Positions 15,759 through 24,961 of a stretch of 47,617 nt of DNA are shown piece by piece. Numbering within the stretch: the stretch's first letter is position 1; the number at the start of each line of letters is the position of its first letter. The notes under the pieces were generated by a model, which saw only the letters and a list, made by a program, of their open reading frames with translations, did not search any database and was not told the origin of the DNA. Origin of the DNA: Candidatus Acidiferrales bacterium (lineage in GTDB: Bacteria; Acidobacteriota; Terriglobia; Acidiferrales; UBA7541); the NCBI GenBank assembly GCA_030038275.1, contig JASHPG010000224.1, positions 1 through 47,617 on the forward strand. Reading direction: 5' to 3'. The translations under genes were made by a program, and so were the position numbers.

Positions 15759-17084
15759 ATGAGCCAAGAAGCACAAATGAAAGCGCCGGCGATCGCCATC
15801 GAGCACGCCAGCCCACACGCGGGGCAGGTGGTGACGATTCGCGGGTGGCTCTACAACCTGCGGGAATCGGGCAAACTGCTATTTCCGATCTTTCGGGACG
15901 GCACGGGCGTTCTGCAAGGCGTCGTTTCATTGAAGGAGCAGCCACAGGCGTTTGAGGCGCTGAAGGGGCTGACGCAGGAGTCGAGCGTAATCGTTACGGG
16001 GAAAATTCAGACGGAACCGCGAGCCCCCGGCGGATGCGAAATGCATATTCACGCCGTCGAAGTGGTGCAGAAGGTGCCGGAGTCGAGTCCTTATCCGATT
16101 CAATTGAAAGAGCATGGCGTCGATTTCCTGCTGGACCAACGGCATTTGTGGATCCGCACGCCGCGGCAGGCAGCGATTTTGCGCATTCGCGCGGAGGCGA
16201 TACGCGCGGCGCGGAACTTCATGGACGCGCAGGGGTACACCCTGACGGACGCGCCGATTTTTACGCCGGCCGCATGCGAAGGCACGACAACGCTGTTTGA
16301 AGTCAACTACATCGACGATCAGAAGGCATATCTGACGCAATCGGGGCAGCTTTACGTGGAAGCGACCGCGGCGGCGCTGGGGAAGGTGTACACGTTTGGG
16401 CCGACGTTTCGCGCGGAAAAGTCGAAGACGCGGCGGCATCTGACGGAGTTCTGGATGCTGGAACCGGAGGCGGCGTTCGCGCATCTGGCGGACATGATGG
16501 ATTTGGGCGAGGGGCTGGTGAGCGCGATCGTTGAGGGAGTCGTGAAGAATCGCGCGCGGGAACTTCAGACGCTGGGACGCGATATATCGAAATTGGAGAA
16601 GATCGCGGCGCCGTTCCCGAGGATCACTTACGACGACGCCGTGAAAGTGCTGCAAGGAGCCGGAAATCCGGCGAAATGGGGCGATGATTTTGGCGGCGAC
16701 GAAGAAACGCTGATTTCCAAGGAATTCGATAAGCCGGTGATCATTCACCGGTATCCGTCGGCGATGAAGGCGTTCTACATGGCGACGGACCCGGAGTGGC
16801 CGGAGCTCTCGTTGAGCTTTGACATGATCGCGCCGGAAGGATTCGGGGAGATCATTGGGGGCGGCGAGAGGCAATCGGATTACGAGACGCTGGTGCGACG
16901 GATTCGCGAAAGCAACCTGCCGGAAGAAGCGTTTCAGTGGTACCTCGATTTGCGGCGTTACGGTAGCGCGCCGCATGCGGGGTTCGGTCTGGGGCTGGAA
17001 CGAACCGTGGCCTGGATTTGCGGAACCGAGCACATTCGCGAAGTGATCCCCTTCCCACGCATGCTGTACCGCGTCTATCCTTAA
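15759..17084 (+). CDS. asnS: Asparaginyl-tRNA synthetase
   Basis: A class II aminoacyl-tRNA synthetase of 441 residues from the ATG at 15759 (an ATG at 15777 is also possible). An OB-fold anticodon domain ([21 protein letters not shown]) is followed by the catalytic domain. Motif 2 is [23 protein letters not shown] and motif 3 [15 protein letters not shown], with [16 protein letters not shown] at the end. The asparaginyl rather than aspartyl assignment rests on the IREVIPFPR ending and on the lack of the long bacterial AspRS insertion. It charges tRNA-Asn in the cytoplasm. No adjacent gatCAB genes are seen. Confidence 0.93.
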   Translation: MSQEAQMKAPAIAIEHASPHAGQVVTIRGWLYNLRESGKLLFPIFRDGTGVLQGVVSLKEQPQAFEALKGLTQESSVIVTGKIQTEPRAPGGCEMHIHAVEVVQKVPESSPYPIQLKEHGVDFLLDQRHLWIRTPRQAAILRIRAEAIRAARNFMDAQGYTLTDAPIFTPAACEGTTTLFEVNYIDDQKAYLTQSGQLYVEATAAALGKVYTFGPTFRAEKSKTRRHLTEFWMLEPEAAFAHLADMMDLGEGLVSAIVEGVVKNRARELQTLGRDISKLEKIAAPFPRITYDDAVKVLQGAGNPAKWGDDFGGDEETLISKEFDKPVIIHRYPSAMKAFYMATDPEWPELSLSFDMIAPEGFGEIIGGGERQSDYETLVRRIRESNLPEEAFQWYLDLRRYGSAPHAGFGLGLERTVAWICGTEHIREVIPFPRMLYRVYP

Positions 17085-17126
17085 GATTCCCACCGGCGGT
17101 TTGGGAAAGCGACAAGCAAGACCCAC

Positions 17127-18038
17127 ATGGCTGAAAAAATCCGCATCATCGGTGTGCCGATGGATTTGGGCGCGAGCCGCCGCGGCGTCGATATGGGGCC
17201 GTCCGCGCTGCGAGTGGCCGGATTGCAGGCGCGGCTGAAGCAGCTTGGGCGGCAAGTGGAAGATATCGGCAACGTGGCGGTGCGGCAGCCGGAAGAGCAG
17301 CACTACGGCGAAAAGAACGCCAAGTACCTTGAAGAAATCGCCGAGACGTGCAAGGGGCTGGCAGAGATGGTGCGGAAGACGCTCGACGCCGATCTGTTGC
17401 CGCTGGTGCTGGGCGGCGACCATTCGATCGCGGTGGGCACGGCCGCAGGCGCGGCGGGCTATTTTCAGAAGCAATCGAAACGCTTGGGGATGATCTGGCT
17501 TGACGCGCACGGCGATATGAACACGCCGGAAAGCTCGCCATCGGGAAACGTGCACGGGATGCCGCTGGCGTCGATCATGGGCTACGGGCCTCCGGAATTA
17601 ACGGAGTTGGCGGGTGCGAAGCCGACGATCGAGCCGCGAAATGTGGCGCTGGTGGGCGTGCGCGACTTGGACTCGAAAGAGCGGCGGCTGATGAAGGAGT
17701 CAGGCGTGCACGTGTTCACGATGCGGGACATCGACGAGCGCGGCATGCGCGATGTGATGGCCGAGGCGCTGCGGTTTGCGGGCGACGACACGGCGGGAGT
17801 GGCGGTGAGTCTGGATATGGATTTCGTCGATCCCTCGGACGCGCCGGGAGTCGGCACGCCGGTGCGCGGCGGGGTGACGTACCGCGAGGCGCATCTGGCG
17901 ATGGAGATGATCGCGGACAGCCGCTCGATGATCTCGTTCGAACTGGTGGAGATCAATCCGGTGATCGACCTGCACAACACGACGGCAACGCTGGGCGTGG
18001 AGCTGGTGCTATCGGGATTGGGCAAGAAAATTTTGTGA
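17127..18038 (+). CDS. rocF: Arginase
   Basis: A 303-residue member of the ureohydrolase family with all manganese ligands: H99 in GGDHS, D126/H128/D130 in WLDAHGDMN, and D230/D232 in SLDMDFVDP. SGNVHGMPLA matches the arginase substrate loop, and the SFELVEINPVID segment near the C-terminus is also typical of true arginases. It splits L-arginine into ornithine and urea. No urease or ornithine catabolic gene is adjacent. It follows asnS by 42 bases and precedes ddl by 42 bases. Confidence 0.93.
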   Translation: MAEKIRIIGVPMDLGASRRGVDMGPSALRVAGLQARLKQLGRQVEDIGNVAVRQPEEQHYGEKNAKYLEEIAETCKGLAEMVRKTLDADLLPLVLGGDHSIAVGTAAGAAGYFQKQSKRLGMIWLDAHGDMNTPESSPSGNVHGMPLASIMGYGPPELTELAGAKPTIEPRNVALVGVRDLDSKERRLMKESGVHVFTMRDIDERGMRDVMAEALRFAGDDTAGVAVSLDMDFVDPSDAPGVGTPVRGGVTYREAHLAMEMIADSRSMISFELVEINPVIDLHNTTATLGVELVLSGLGKKIL

Positions 18039-18080
18039 ATTTGTGATTTGCAGCAGCGCGGCGGAGAAAAGGGTAGGGGG

Positions 18081-19214
18081 ATGAATTCTCAGAAGCGGTT
18101 ACGCGTGGGAGTGATTTTCGGCGGACGTTCGGGCGAGCATGAAGTGTCGCTGGCCTCAGCCGCGTCGGTGATTCGCGCGCTCGATACGGAGAAATATGAT
18201 GTGGTGCCGATCGGGATCACAAAAGACGGCCGGTGGTTGGTGGGTACGGGCGCGCAAAAGATGCTGCCCGAGGTGCTGAAGTCGGGGGAGCGCGTTTCAC
18301 TGCCTCCCGATCCGACGGCTGCGGCGCTGGTGCCGCTTTCGCCGGGCGCGGGGCGGCCGAGCGTCGCAGTGGACGTGATTTTCCCGGTGCTGCATGGGAC
18401 GTTTGGCGAAGACGGAACCGTACAGGGGCTGCTGGAGCTTGCGGGACTGCCGTACGTGGGCGCGGGAGTGTTGGGCTCCGCAGTTGGCCTGGATAAGGAC
18501 GTGCAGAAGAGGCTGTTCGAACAAGCCGGACTGCCGGTGGTGCCGTTCCTGGCGGTGCCGCGCCCGGAGTGGGAAAAGCAGCGGAGCAAAGTGCTGCTGG
18601 CAATCAAAAAAAAGTCTAGATTTCCAGTGTTCGTGAAACCCGCGACGGGTGGCTCGTCGGTGGGAATGACGCGAGTGAAGTCCGCAGCGGAATTGCCGGC
18701 GGCGATGGATCTGGCCGGCGAGTTCGCGCTGAAGATTTTAGTGGAACGTGCCGTGAACGCGCGGGAAATCGAAGTGTCGGTGGTGGGCAATGACGAGATT
18801 CGCGCGTCGATTCCGGGCGAAATCGTGCCGCACCGCGAATACTACGACTACAAGGCGAAATATTTAGAGCAGGGAACGCAGCTGGTAATCCCGGCGCCGC
18901 TTACGAAGAAGCAAGTGTCCACGATTCAGGATTACGCTGTGCGGGCATTCCGGGCGATCGACGGAACGGGCATGGCGCGTTGCGATTTCTTTCTGGAGCG
19001 CAAAACGAGCAAGGTGTTCATCAACGAGCTGAATACGATTCCAGGATTTACGTCGATCAGTATGTACCCGAAAATGTGGGAGGCGTCGGGGCTGCCGTAT
19101 CCGAAGCTGATCGACCGGCTCATCGAGCTGGCCTTGGAACTACACGCCGAGAAAGCACGCACGAAGTATTCCATCGAGCTGCCCGCGGGAGCGGGTGGCG
19201 CCCTCGAAGGGTAG
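18081..19214 (+). CDS. ddl: D-alanine--D-alanine ligase
   Basis: The ATG at 18081 is preceded by TAGGGGG and gives 377 residues; an in-frame start at 18048 is less likely. The N-terminal domain opens VGVIFGGRSGEHEVSLASA. The ATP-grasp core shows FPVLHGTFGEDGTVQGLLELAGLPYVG, the VFVKPATGGSSVGMTRV lysine segment, EIEVSVVGN, the omega loop YYDYKAKY, and the metal motif FINELNTIPGFTSISMYPKM. The YYDYKAKYLE loop indicates D-Ala-D-Ala rather than D-Ala-D-Lac specificity. It makes the peptidoglycan terminal dipeptide. It is not in the dcw cluster. Confidence 0.95.
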   Translation: MNSQKRLRVGVIFGGRSGEHEVSLASAASVIRALDTEKYDVVPIGITKDGRWLVGTGAQKMLPEVLKSGERVSLPPDPTAAALVPLSPGAGRPSVAVDVIFPVLHGTFGEDGTVQGLLELAGLPYVGAGVLGSAVGLDKDVQKRLFEQAGLPVVPFLAVPRPEWEKQRSKVLLAIKKKSRFPVFVKPATGGSSVGMTRVKSAAELPAAMDLAGEFALKILVERAVNAREIEVSVVGNDEIRASIPGEIVPHREYYDYKAKYLEQGTQLVIPAPLTKKQVSTIQDYAVRAFRAIDGTGMARCDFFLERKTSKVFINELNTIPGFTSISMYPKMWEASGLPYPKLIDRLIELALELHAEKARTKYSIELPAGAGGALEG

Positions 19215-19238
19215 TCTGCCGCGACGCTGAGGTCGCCC

Positions 19239-19267
19239 TTGACAGTACGACGCCTTCCGAATAAACT
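19239..19267 (+). promoter_or_regulatory. Promoter of the TetR-controlled export operon
   Basis: A perfect TTGACA (19239-19244), exactly 17 bases, then TAAACT (19262-19267; four of six). This is the best promoter match in the window. It lies 43 bases before the first gene and its -10 is overlapped by the operator palindrome. Confidence 0.75.
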
Positions 19268-19279
19268 AACCGGTTAGTT
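19264..19279. promoter_or_regulatory. TetR-type operator palindrome
   Basis: AACTAACCGGTTAGTT is a perfect 16-bp palindrome covering the last four bases of the -10 box and the expected transcription start. The sequence is of the type bound by TetR-family repressors, and a TetR gene is the second gene of the operon it controls. Confidence 0.75.
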
Positions 19280-19309
19280 AAATAAAGCAGTCGCTCCCGG
19301 AGGAAAGCT

Positions 19310-20296
19310 ATGCAATACCGCCGCCTTGGAAAAAGTTCGCTCGTGGTCTCGGCCATGGGACTCGGATGTATGGGAATGTCGCAATCGTACGGACCTGCCG
19401 ACGAGCAGGAGTCACTCGACACTATCAACCTCGCGATCGATCGCGGCATCACGCTGCTGGACACGGCGGACATGTACGGAGGCGGAGCTAACGAAGAACT
19501 GCTGGCGAAAGTGCTGGCCGAGCGTCGCAACGAAGTGACGCTGGCAACCAAATTCGGCAACATGCGAAATCCGGACGGTCGATTCCTGGGAGTGAATGGG
19601 AAGCCGGAGTACGTGCAGCAGGCATGCGAAGCGAGTCTGAAGCGGCTGAAGATTTCGACGATCGATCTCTACTACCTGCATCGCGTGGATACGAATGTGC
19701 CGATCGAAGACACGGTGGGCGCGATGGCGCGGTTGATCGAGCAGGGCAAGGTGCGTCACCTGGGGCTATCGGAAGCCGGCGCGAAGACGATCCGCCGCGC
19801 GCACGCAACGTATCCGATTACCGCGTTGCAAAGCGAATATTCGATTTGGACGCGCGATCTGGAAGGCGAAATCTTTGGCACGTGCAGGGAACTCGGTATA
19901 GCTCTGGTGCCATATAGCCCATTAGGACGCGGAATACTGACCGGCAAGGTGAAGAATACCGGCGAATTTGGTCCGAAAGATTTCCGGCGAATCTCGCCGC
20001 GATTTCAAGGAGAAAACTTCGATAAGAACTTGCAACTGGTGGAGCGAATCGAGCGAGTGGCGGTGGAGAAGAACTGCACTCCAGCGCAATTGGCGCTGGC
20101 GTGGGTGCTGGCGCAAGGGCCGGATGTCGTTCCGATTCCGGGAACGAAGCGGCGGGCGAAGCTGGAGGAGAATTTGAAGGCGTTGGACGTCAAGTTATCG
20201 CCGGAAGATTTGCGCCGCATCGATGAAGTGGCTCCGCGTGGGGCGGCGGTGGGCGCGCGTTATCCAGACGAATATATGTCCCGCCTAGGCGTGTGA
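19310..20296 (+). CDS. Aldo/keto reductase
   Basis: A 328-residue NADPH-dependent aldo/keto reductase of the bacterial YajO/PLR-like group. It opens [24 protein letters not shown]. The catalytic tetrad residues lie in [21 protein letters not shown] (Asp, Tyr), the VTLATKF lysine and the YYLHRVD histidine; the cofactor segment is [14 protein letters not shown] good GGAGGAAAG Shine-Dalgarno precedes it. As first gene of a TetR-regulated efflux operon it probably reduces an aldehyde or ketone that also acts as inducer; that is inference. The stop overlaps the TetR start by 4 bases. Confidence 0.9.
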   Translation: MQYRRLGKSSLVVSAMGLGCMGMSQSYGPADEQESLDTINLAIDRGITLLDTADMYGGGANEELLAKVLAERRNEVTLATKFGNMRNPDGRFLGVNGKPEYVQQACEASLKRLKISTIDLYYLHRVDTNVPIEDTVGAMARLIEQGKVRHLGLSEAGAKTIRRAHATYPITALQSEYSIWTRDLEGEIFGTCRELGIALVPYSPLGRGILTGKVKNTGEFGPKDFRRISPRFQGENFDKNLQLVERIERVAVEKNCTPAQLALAWVLAQGPDVVPIPGTKRRAKLEENLKALDVKLSPEDLRRIDEVAPRGAAVGARYPDEYMSRLGV

Positions 20297-20943
20297 AACA
20301 AGCGATGGCACGGGGACGTAGAAAAGTCGAGGATCCGGCCACGGCGCGGCGGATTTTGGCGGCGGCGGAGCAGCACTTCGCCGCACGCGGGCTGGCCGGT
20401 GCGCGCACGGAGGAGATTGCCGCGGCGGCGCACGCCAATAAGGCGATGCTCTACTACTACTTCGGCAACAAGCGCAGCCTGCATCGCGCGGTGCTGGAGA
20501 ATCTGTTTCGGCAACTGCGCGTCCGCGTGCTAGGTCCACCGGTGAAGAACCTGTCTGCGCGCGAGCAGTTTTTCCGCTACGTGACCGGCTATTTCGATTT
20601 TCTGGCGACCCACCCGAACTATCCGCGCCTGGTGCAGCGCGAAGCGATCGAGGCAGGCGCGAAATTCGACTGGATGGTGCGCGAGCATTTTCGCCCTTTG
20701 CACCGGCACTTGGCGGCCGCAGTGCAAAAGGCGATCGAAGCGGGTGAATTTCGACCGGTCGATGCGGACCAAATCGTGTTTATCACGCTGGGCATGGTGA
20801 CGTCGTATTTCGCCGCGGCGCCGATCATGAGCCGGGTGATGGGGCGGGATTTGCTGTCGGCGGATGCGGTCGATGAGAGAAAACGGGCGGTGCTGGATTT
20901 CCTGGGCCACGGACTGGCGCGCGAAAGGAGCAGTAGCCGATGA
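20293..20943 (+). CDS. TetR-family transcriptional regulator
   Basis: A 216-residue TetR repressor starting at GTG 20293, overlapping the preceding stop as GTGA. The N-terminal helix-turn-helix is clear: [52 protein letters not shown] (given as family match, about residues 18-68). The rest is helical ligand-binding domain with [22 protein letters not shown], typical of the TetR_C group seen next to HlyD/ABC-2 exporters (CecR-like). It likely represses the operon from the 16-bp palindrome at 19264-19279. The ligand is unknown. Confidence 0.92.
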   Translation: MKQAMARGRRKVEDPATARRILAAAEQHFAARGLAGARTEEIAAAAHANKAMLYYYFGNKRSLHRAVLENLFRQLRVRVLGPPVKNLSAREQFFRYVTGYFDFLATHPNYPRLVQREAIEAGAKFDWMVREHFRPLHRHLAAAVQKAIEAGEFRPVDADQIVFITLGMVTSYFAAAPIMSRVMGRDLLSADAVDERKRAVLDFLGHGLARERSSSR

Positions 20944-22013
20944 ACGGCCGAAAATTCGTCATCCTGCTGGTGGTCATATTTCTGATCGCCGCTGGAATCT
21001 ACTGGTTTTCGACGCCGTCGGGAAGCGCCATTCCGTTGACGGGAATTGTGGATGGCAACGAAGTGATCGTCAGCCCGCAGATCACCGGCCGATTGGTCAA
21101 TCTGATGGTGGACGAAGGCTCGCAAGTGAAGAAGGGCGAGTTGATCGCGGAACTTGACCCAAAAGAGTTGCAGGCAAGCCTGGCGTCAGCAGATGCGAAC
21201 GTGGACAGTCTGAAGGCGCAAGTGGAGGAAGCGAATCACAACTACGCGTGGACGAAAGCCGAGATGACGGCGTCCGTGCAGCAGGCGCAAGCGACGCTGA
21301 CTTCGACGCGCGCGCAACTGGCCCAGGCTGAGGCGAACCTCTGGCGCGATCAGACGGATTACGACCGCATGCAACGACTTTTCCAGAGCGGCATCGAGTC
21401 AGCGCAGGACCGCGACCATGCGGATGCGACGCTGCGCGCTTCCAAAGCGAATGTGAAATCGCTGCAGGAATCGGTGGGCGCGCAACAAGCCGCGCTGGCC
21501 GTGGCGCTGGCCAATGAAAAGCAAGTGGACGTGCGAAAGAGCGAGATTGCCACGACGGAGGCTCAACTAGAACAGGCGCGCGCTGCCGCTGTAGAAGCCG
21601 GCACGCAACTCGGCTACACCAATATTTACGCGCCGATTGACGGGATCGTGTCCGTACGAGTGGCGAAACAGGGCGAGGTTGTGTCGCAAGGATCGGCGAT
21701 CGTTGTGATCGTGGACGTGGACCATTTGTGGGCGCGGGCTGACGTGGAGGAAAGCTATATCGACGACGTAGAGTTCGGTCAAACGCTAAAGGTGAAGCTC
21801 CCTTCAGGCGACATTCTGAGGGGACAAGTGTTTTTCAAGGGCGTCGAGAGCGATTTCGCCACGCAGCGAGATGTGAGCCGCACGAAGCGGGACATTAAGA
21901 CTTTCGCGATCAAGGTGTCGCTGCCAAAAGACGACGGACGGCTGTTTACGGGAATGACAGCAACGGTGTTGCTGCCGCCACCACACAAGAGGAGCTGGTT
22001 CGCCCGCTTGTGA
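20940..22013 (+). CDS. HlyD-family membrane fusion (periplasmic adaptor) protein
   Basis: A 357-residue adaptor. One N-terminal membrane anchor (about 5-24), a biotinyl-lipoyl domain split by a coiled coil (VSPQITGRLVNLMVDEGSQVKKGELIAELD, then the second half TNIYAPIDGIVSVRVAKQGEVVSQG), a long alpha-hairpin (about 70-205) and a C-terminal beta-barrel. This is the YbhG/EmrA/HlyD arrangement that links an inner-membrane pump to the periplasm or an outer-membrane channel. It overlaps the TetR stop by 4 bases (ATGA) with AGGAG upstream. The pump partners are the two ABC genes directly downstream. Confidence 0.92.
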   Translation: MNGRKFVILLVVIFLIAAGIYWFSTPSGSAIPLTGIVDGNEVIVSPQITGRLVNLMVDEGSQVKKGELIAELDPKELQASLASADANVDSLKAQVEEANHNYAWTKAEMTASVQQAQATLTSTRAQLAQAEANLWRDQTDYDRMQRLFQSGIESAQDRDHADATLRASKANVKSLQESVGAQQAALAVALANEKQVDVRKSEIATTEAQLEQARAAAVEAGTQLGYTNIYAPIDGIVSVRVAKQGEVVSQGSAIVVIVDVDHLWARADVEESYIDDVEFGQTLKVKLPSGDILRGQVFFKGVESDFATQRDVSRTKRDIKTFAIKVSLPKDDGRLFTGMTATVLLPPPHKRSWFARL

Positions 22014-22030
22014 GCAACGGAAGGACACGC

Positions 22031-23011
22031 ATGAACGCAATTGAAGTGGAACACCTGGTGAAAAAGTTTGGCGACCTGGTGGCGGTGAACGACATCAGCT
22101 TCACCGTCGCGAACAGGGAAATCTTCGGTTTGCTGGGCCCCAACGGGGCGGGGAAGACGACGCTGATTCGCATGATGACGACGCTCACGCCACCTACCTC
22201 CGGGACAGCGCGCGTGGATGGCCACGATATCCGAACGGATGCGGACGGCGTTCGCCACGCGTTGGGAGTGATCCCACAGGCGTTCACGTCCGATCCGGAG
22301 CTGACCGCGATGGAGAATATGCTGATCCACGCCAAGCTGTACGGAGTGCCGGCGGAAACGCGCGGACCGCTGATTATCAAACTGCTTGAGTCGGTTGATC
22401 TGATGAAATTCAAGGACGCGCTGGTGGGCACGTTTTCAGGCGGGATGCGGCGGCGGCTGGAGATCGCGCGCGGTTTGGTGCATTCACCACGCATTTTATT
22501 CCTGGATGAGCCGACGACCGGTCTCGATCCAGTTTCGCGCGCGAATGTGTGGGAAATGATCCGCAATCTGCGCGACAAGTCGGAACTGACGATCCTGCTG
22601 ACGACGCATTACATGGACGAGGCGGATAAGCTCTGCGATCGAATCGCCATTGTGGATCACGGAAAACTGGCTGCGCTAGATACGCCTTCGCGACTGAAAG
22701 ACAGCACGCCGGGAACAGACGTAGTGGAGGCGGAGTTCGAAAACGCTCCGCCGAACTGGCACGAGCAACTGCAAAGGCTGGCGGCGGTGAAAGCCGTCAC
22801 CGAGCACGATCGCACGTCGCATATCGCGTCGCTCGACGGACCGGCCACCGTGGCGGCGCTGATGGATTTGGCGCGGTCGGCGCACGTGACGGTCCGGAAG
22901 GTCTCGGTTCAGAGCACGACGCTGGACGATGTGTTCCTTCATTTTACCGGCAGCGATTTGCGCGATGCGACGCATACGGCTACCTACGATGTCAGCCGGT
23001 TCTACAAGTAA
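22031..23011 (+). CDS. ABC transporter ATP-binding protein (drug-export type)
   Basis: From the ATG at 22031, which has GGAAGGA upstream (a GTG at 22010 overlapping the hlyD-type stop is the alternative), a 326-residue ATPase. Walker A is GPNGAGKTT, the signature FSGGMRRRLEIARGL, Walker B ILFLDEPTTGLDP, and the switch His lies in LLTTHYMDEADKL. The C-terminal ~90-residue extension is usual in ABC-2 (DrrA/YbhF-like) exporters. It powers the permease encoded next. Only one ATPase and one permease gene are present, so a homodimeric permease is expected. Confidence 0.94.
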   Translation: MNAIEVEHLVKKFGDLVAVNDISFTVANREIFGLLGPNGAGKTTLIRMMTTLTPPTSGTARVDGHDIRTDADGVRHALGVIPQAFTSDPELTAMENMLIHAKLYGVPAETRGPLIIKLLESVDLMKFKDALVGTFSGGMRRRLEIARGLVHSPRILFLDEPTTGLDPVSRANVWEMIRNLRDKSELTILLTTHYMDEADKLCDRIAIVDHGKLAALDTPSRLKDSTPGTDVVEAEFENAPPNWHEQLQRLAAVKAVTEHDRTSHIASLDGPATVAALMDLARSAHVTVRKVSVQSTTLDDVFLHFTGSDLRDATHTATYDVSRFYK

Positions 23012-23057
23012 GGATCGGCTCCCAAAAGCGAACTAGCCGGAGAGGTTTTTCAGAACC

Positions 23058-24176
23058 ATGAACTTTGAACGAGTATCGGCGCTTATCGAGCGTGATATGC
23101 GCAAATTCTTCCGCTCGCCCGCGTTGATGGTGAGTTCGCTGATTTTCCCCTTGGTGCAACTGATCGTATTGGGCTACGCGTTCGGCGGAAAAATCAAGGG
23201 CGCGAAGGTTGCGTTTGTGGACCAGGATCACTCGGTCCTGTCGCGGCAGGTGCGCGAAATGTTCGATGGAGTCGCCGCCGGGCCGGAGACGTTCAGGGTC
23301 GTTGACTACCCGTCGCAGCAAGCGGCCATCGACGATTTGAAGGCGGGATTCGTGCGCGGGGTGATCGAACTGCCTCAGCACTTCTCGCAGAAATTCTACG
23401 ATCACGATCGCCCGCAGATTGCTTTCAGCGAAGACAACACGGACCAAGTGATGGCCAGCGCCCTGGAGGGAGAGCTTCAGGACATCGTGACGGCCCTGAA
23501 CGCACCGGCAACAGAACCGCGCCTCGACGGTCAAGTGGATCTGGACGTGGTGGAAGTGTATCCCTACGTCGAATATGCGAAATATTTGCTGGCGGGGTCC
23601 ACTGCGATGGCTATTTTTATCGTAGCTATGATCGGCGGAGGGATCACGTTCATCGACGACAAGTCGCGAGGCCTGCATGAAGGGTATTTGCTGACGCCGA
23701 TCAAGAAGTCAGAGTTGGTAACGGGACTAATCGGCGCGGGAGCGCTGAAGGGACTGATGGCCGGTATGTCGATCGTAATTATCGGCGGGATGATCGTCGG
23801 CATACCGGGACTGTGGGATCCGGTGCGGATACTCTATTTGAGCTTAGTGACGCTAGTTGCTTCCATTGCGATGATCAGTTTTATGTTTGTGGCCATGGTG
23901 CGCGTGAGCGATCCTCTGGTCCCGCGTGCGGTCTTTGGCGTCCTAAACATGCTGCTGTTTTTCCCATCCGGCGCGATTTCACCGATCGAAGGATTTCCGA
24001 AGTGGCTGCGGTGGATGTCCGTGGTCGATCCGTTTACCTACACCGTTCACGCGCTGCGGAATCTGACGGTGAAGAATACCGGCATTGAAGGGATTTACAT
24101 GGACGTGCTACTGTTGAGTGCGTTCTCGGTGTTGATGATCGGAATTAGTATTGGGCTATTCAAGCGGCAAATTTAG
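23058..24176 (+). CDS. ABC-2 type permease
   Basis: A 372-residue membrane protein. One N-terminal helix (about 22-45), a ~130-residue extracytoplasmic domain (AKVAFVDQDHSVLSRQV through the AFSEDNTDQ region), then five further helices including FIVAMIGGGITFIDD, SIVIIGGMIVGIPGL and VLNMLLFFPSGAISPIEGFPKW. That is the ABC2_membrane_3/YhhJ-YbhR topology. It completes a tripartite exporter with the preceding ATPase and adaptor. Substrate unknown; YbhGFSR-type pumps of other bacteria export drugs or ions. Confidence 0.93.
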   Translation: MNFERVSALIERDMRKFFRSPALMVSSLIFPLVQLIVLGYAFGGKIKGAKVAFVDQDHSVLSRQVREMFDGVAAGPETFRVVDYPSQQAAIDDLKAGFVRGVIELPQHFSQKFYDHDRPQIAFSEDNTDQVMASALEGELQDIVTALNAPATEPRLDGQVDLDVVEVYPYVEYAKYLLAGSTAMAIFIVAMIGGGITFIDDKSRGLHEGYLLTPIKKSELVTGLIGAGALKGLMAGMSIVIIGGMIVGIPGLWDPVRILYLSLVTLVASIAMISFMFVAMVRVSDPLVPRAVFGVLNMLLFFPSGAISPIEGFPKWLRWMSVVDPFTYTVHALRNLTVKNTGIEGIYMDVLLLSAFSVLMIGISIGLFKRQI

Positions 24177-24194
24177 GCCGAAGGAGTTTCGCGG

Positions 24195-24656
24195 TTGCTC
24201 TTTGACGCCCCGCAGCAAGAACACCACGGGTCCAAGATTCGGCGCTATATCATCACGGCAGTAGCGGCGATCATCCTCGCGTTCATATTTCTCTGGTTTT
24301 GGCCTGGCAACCTCCGCTATTACAAGGAAAAAGACACGGTTCGGCACTTTTTGAACGAAGTGGCGAGCGGGAATATGCGGCAGGCATACCAAGCCTGGAG
24401 ACCGGAAGCTTCATACTCGTTCAAGGACTTTTTGGACGATTGGGGACCGAATGGGTATTACGGCCCTGTGCGCAGTTTTCGCATCGAAAAGACAGTTCGA
24501 CGAAGCGATTCGAATTATCTCGACGTGATCGTCCAAGTCAGTCCGGAAAAGACATTTCAGGGCACCGATGACGGCAAGCCAGATACTTCGCACGAAGTTG
24601 ACATTGGCGTGCGGTTCGGCGATCAGAAGATGAGTTTCCCTCCGCCCGCGCTGTGA
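24195..24656 (+). CDS. Small membrane-anchored protein of unknown function
   Basis: A 153-residue protein starting at TTG 24195, with AAGGAG at the right distance. One transmembrane segment (about 18-37, IITAVAAIILAFIFLWFW) is followed by an ~110-residue extracytoplasmic domain: DTVRHFLNEVASGNMRQAYQAW, YSFKDFLDDWGPNGYYGPVRSF, YLDVIVQVSPEK. The helix-then-sheet pattern with AYQAW resembles NTF2/DUF4878-like lumazine-binding folds, but I cannot assign a family firmly. It follows the ABC-2 permease by 18 bases and is the last gene of the operon. Confidence 0.65.
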   Translation: MLFDAPQQEHHGSKIRRYIITAVAAIILAFIFLWFWPGNLRYYKEKDTVRHFLNEVASGNMRQAYQAWRPEASYSFKDFLDDWGPNGYYGPVRSFRIEKTVRRSDSNYLDVIVQVSPEKTFQGTDDGKPDTSHEVDIGVRFGDQKMSFPPPAL

Positions 24657-24697
24657 GCGCCTGCGCGGTTTTGATTTTCCATTACAGGATTGCTTCG

Positions 24698-24895
24698 TCA
24701 GCTTTGAGTGGCGGGCTCGCGATCTTCCTGCTCGACTCGGGATTCGTCGATGAGCATCACGGGAATATCGCCGCGTATGGGATAGACGCGCCGGCAGGTA
24801 TCGCACTTCAGACCATCTCCGGCCGGCGTAGGTTTCACAGGCGTCTTGCACAGCGGGCAAACGAGAATATCGAGAAGTTCCTTCGAAATTGCCAT
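24698..24895 (-). CDS. Trm112-family small zinc protein
   Basis: A 65-residue Trm112/UPF0434 (YcaR-like) protein. LLDILVCPLCKTPVKP and LKCDTCRRVYPIRGDIPVMLIDE give the two CxxC pairs of the zinc site and the family's IRDGIPVML ending (here IRGDIPVML). Trm112 proteins act as stabilising partners of methyltransferases in eukaryotes and archaea; bacterial versions are less well characterised. GGAG precedes the ATG. It lies 66 bases after the GH57 gene on the same strand. No methyltransferase is adjacent. Confidence 0.9.
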   Translation of the reverse strand: MAISKELLDILVCPLCKTPVKPTPAGDGLKCDTCRRVYPIRGDIPVMLIDESRVEQEDREPATQS

Positions 24896-24961
24896 TTTTA
24901 ATCTCCAATCGCGACGTCAGCGCCACGACAACTCAAATTCGGATCGCCGCGAGTGATTGTA

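Noticed and set aside
15927-17555. 542-codon minus-strand open frame
   Set aside because: Antisense to asnS and the start of arginase; His/Arg-rich composition with no family pattern.
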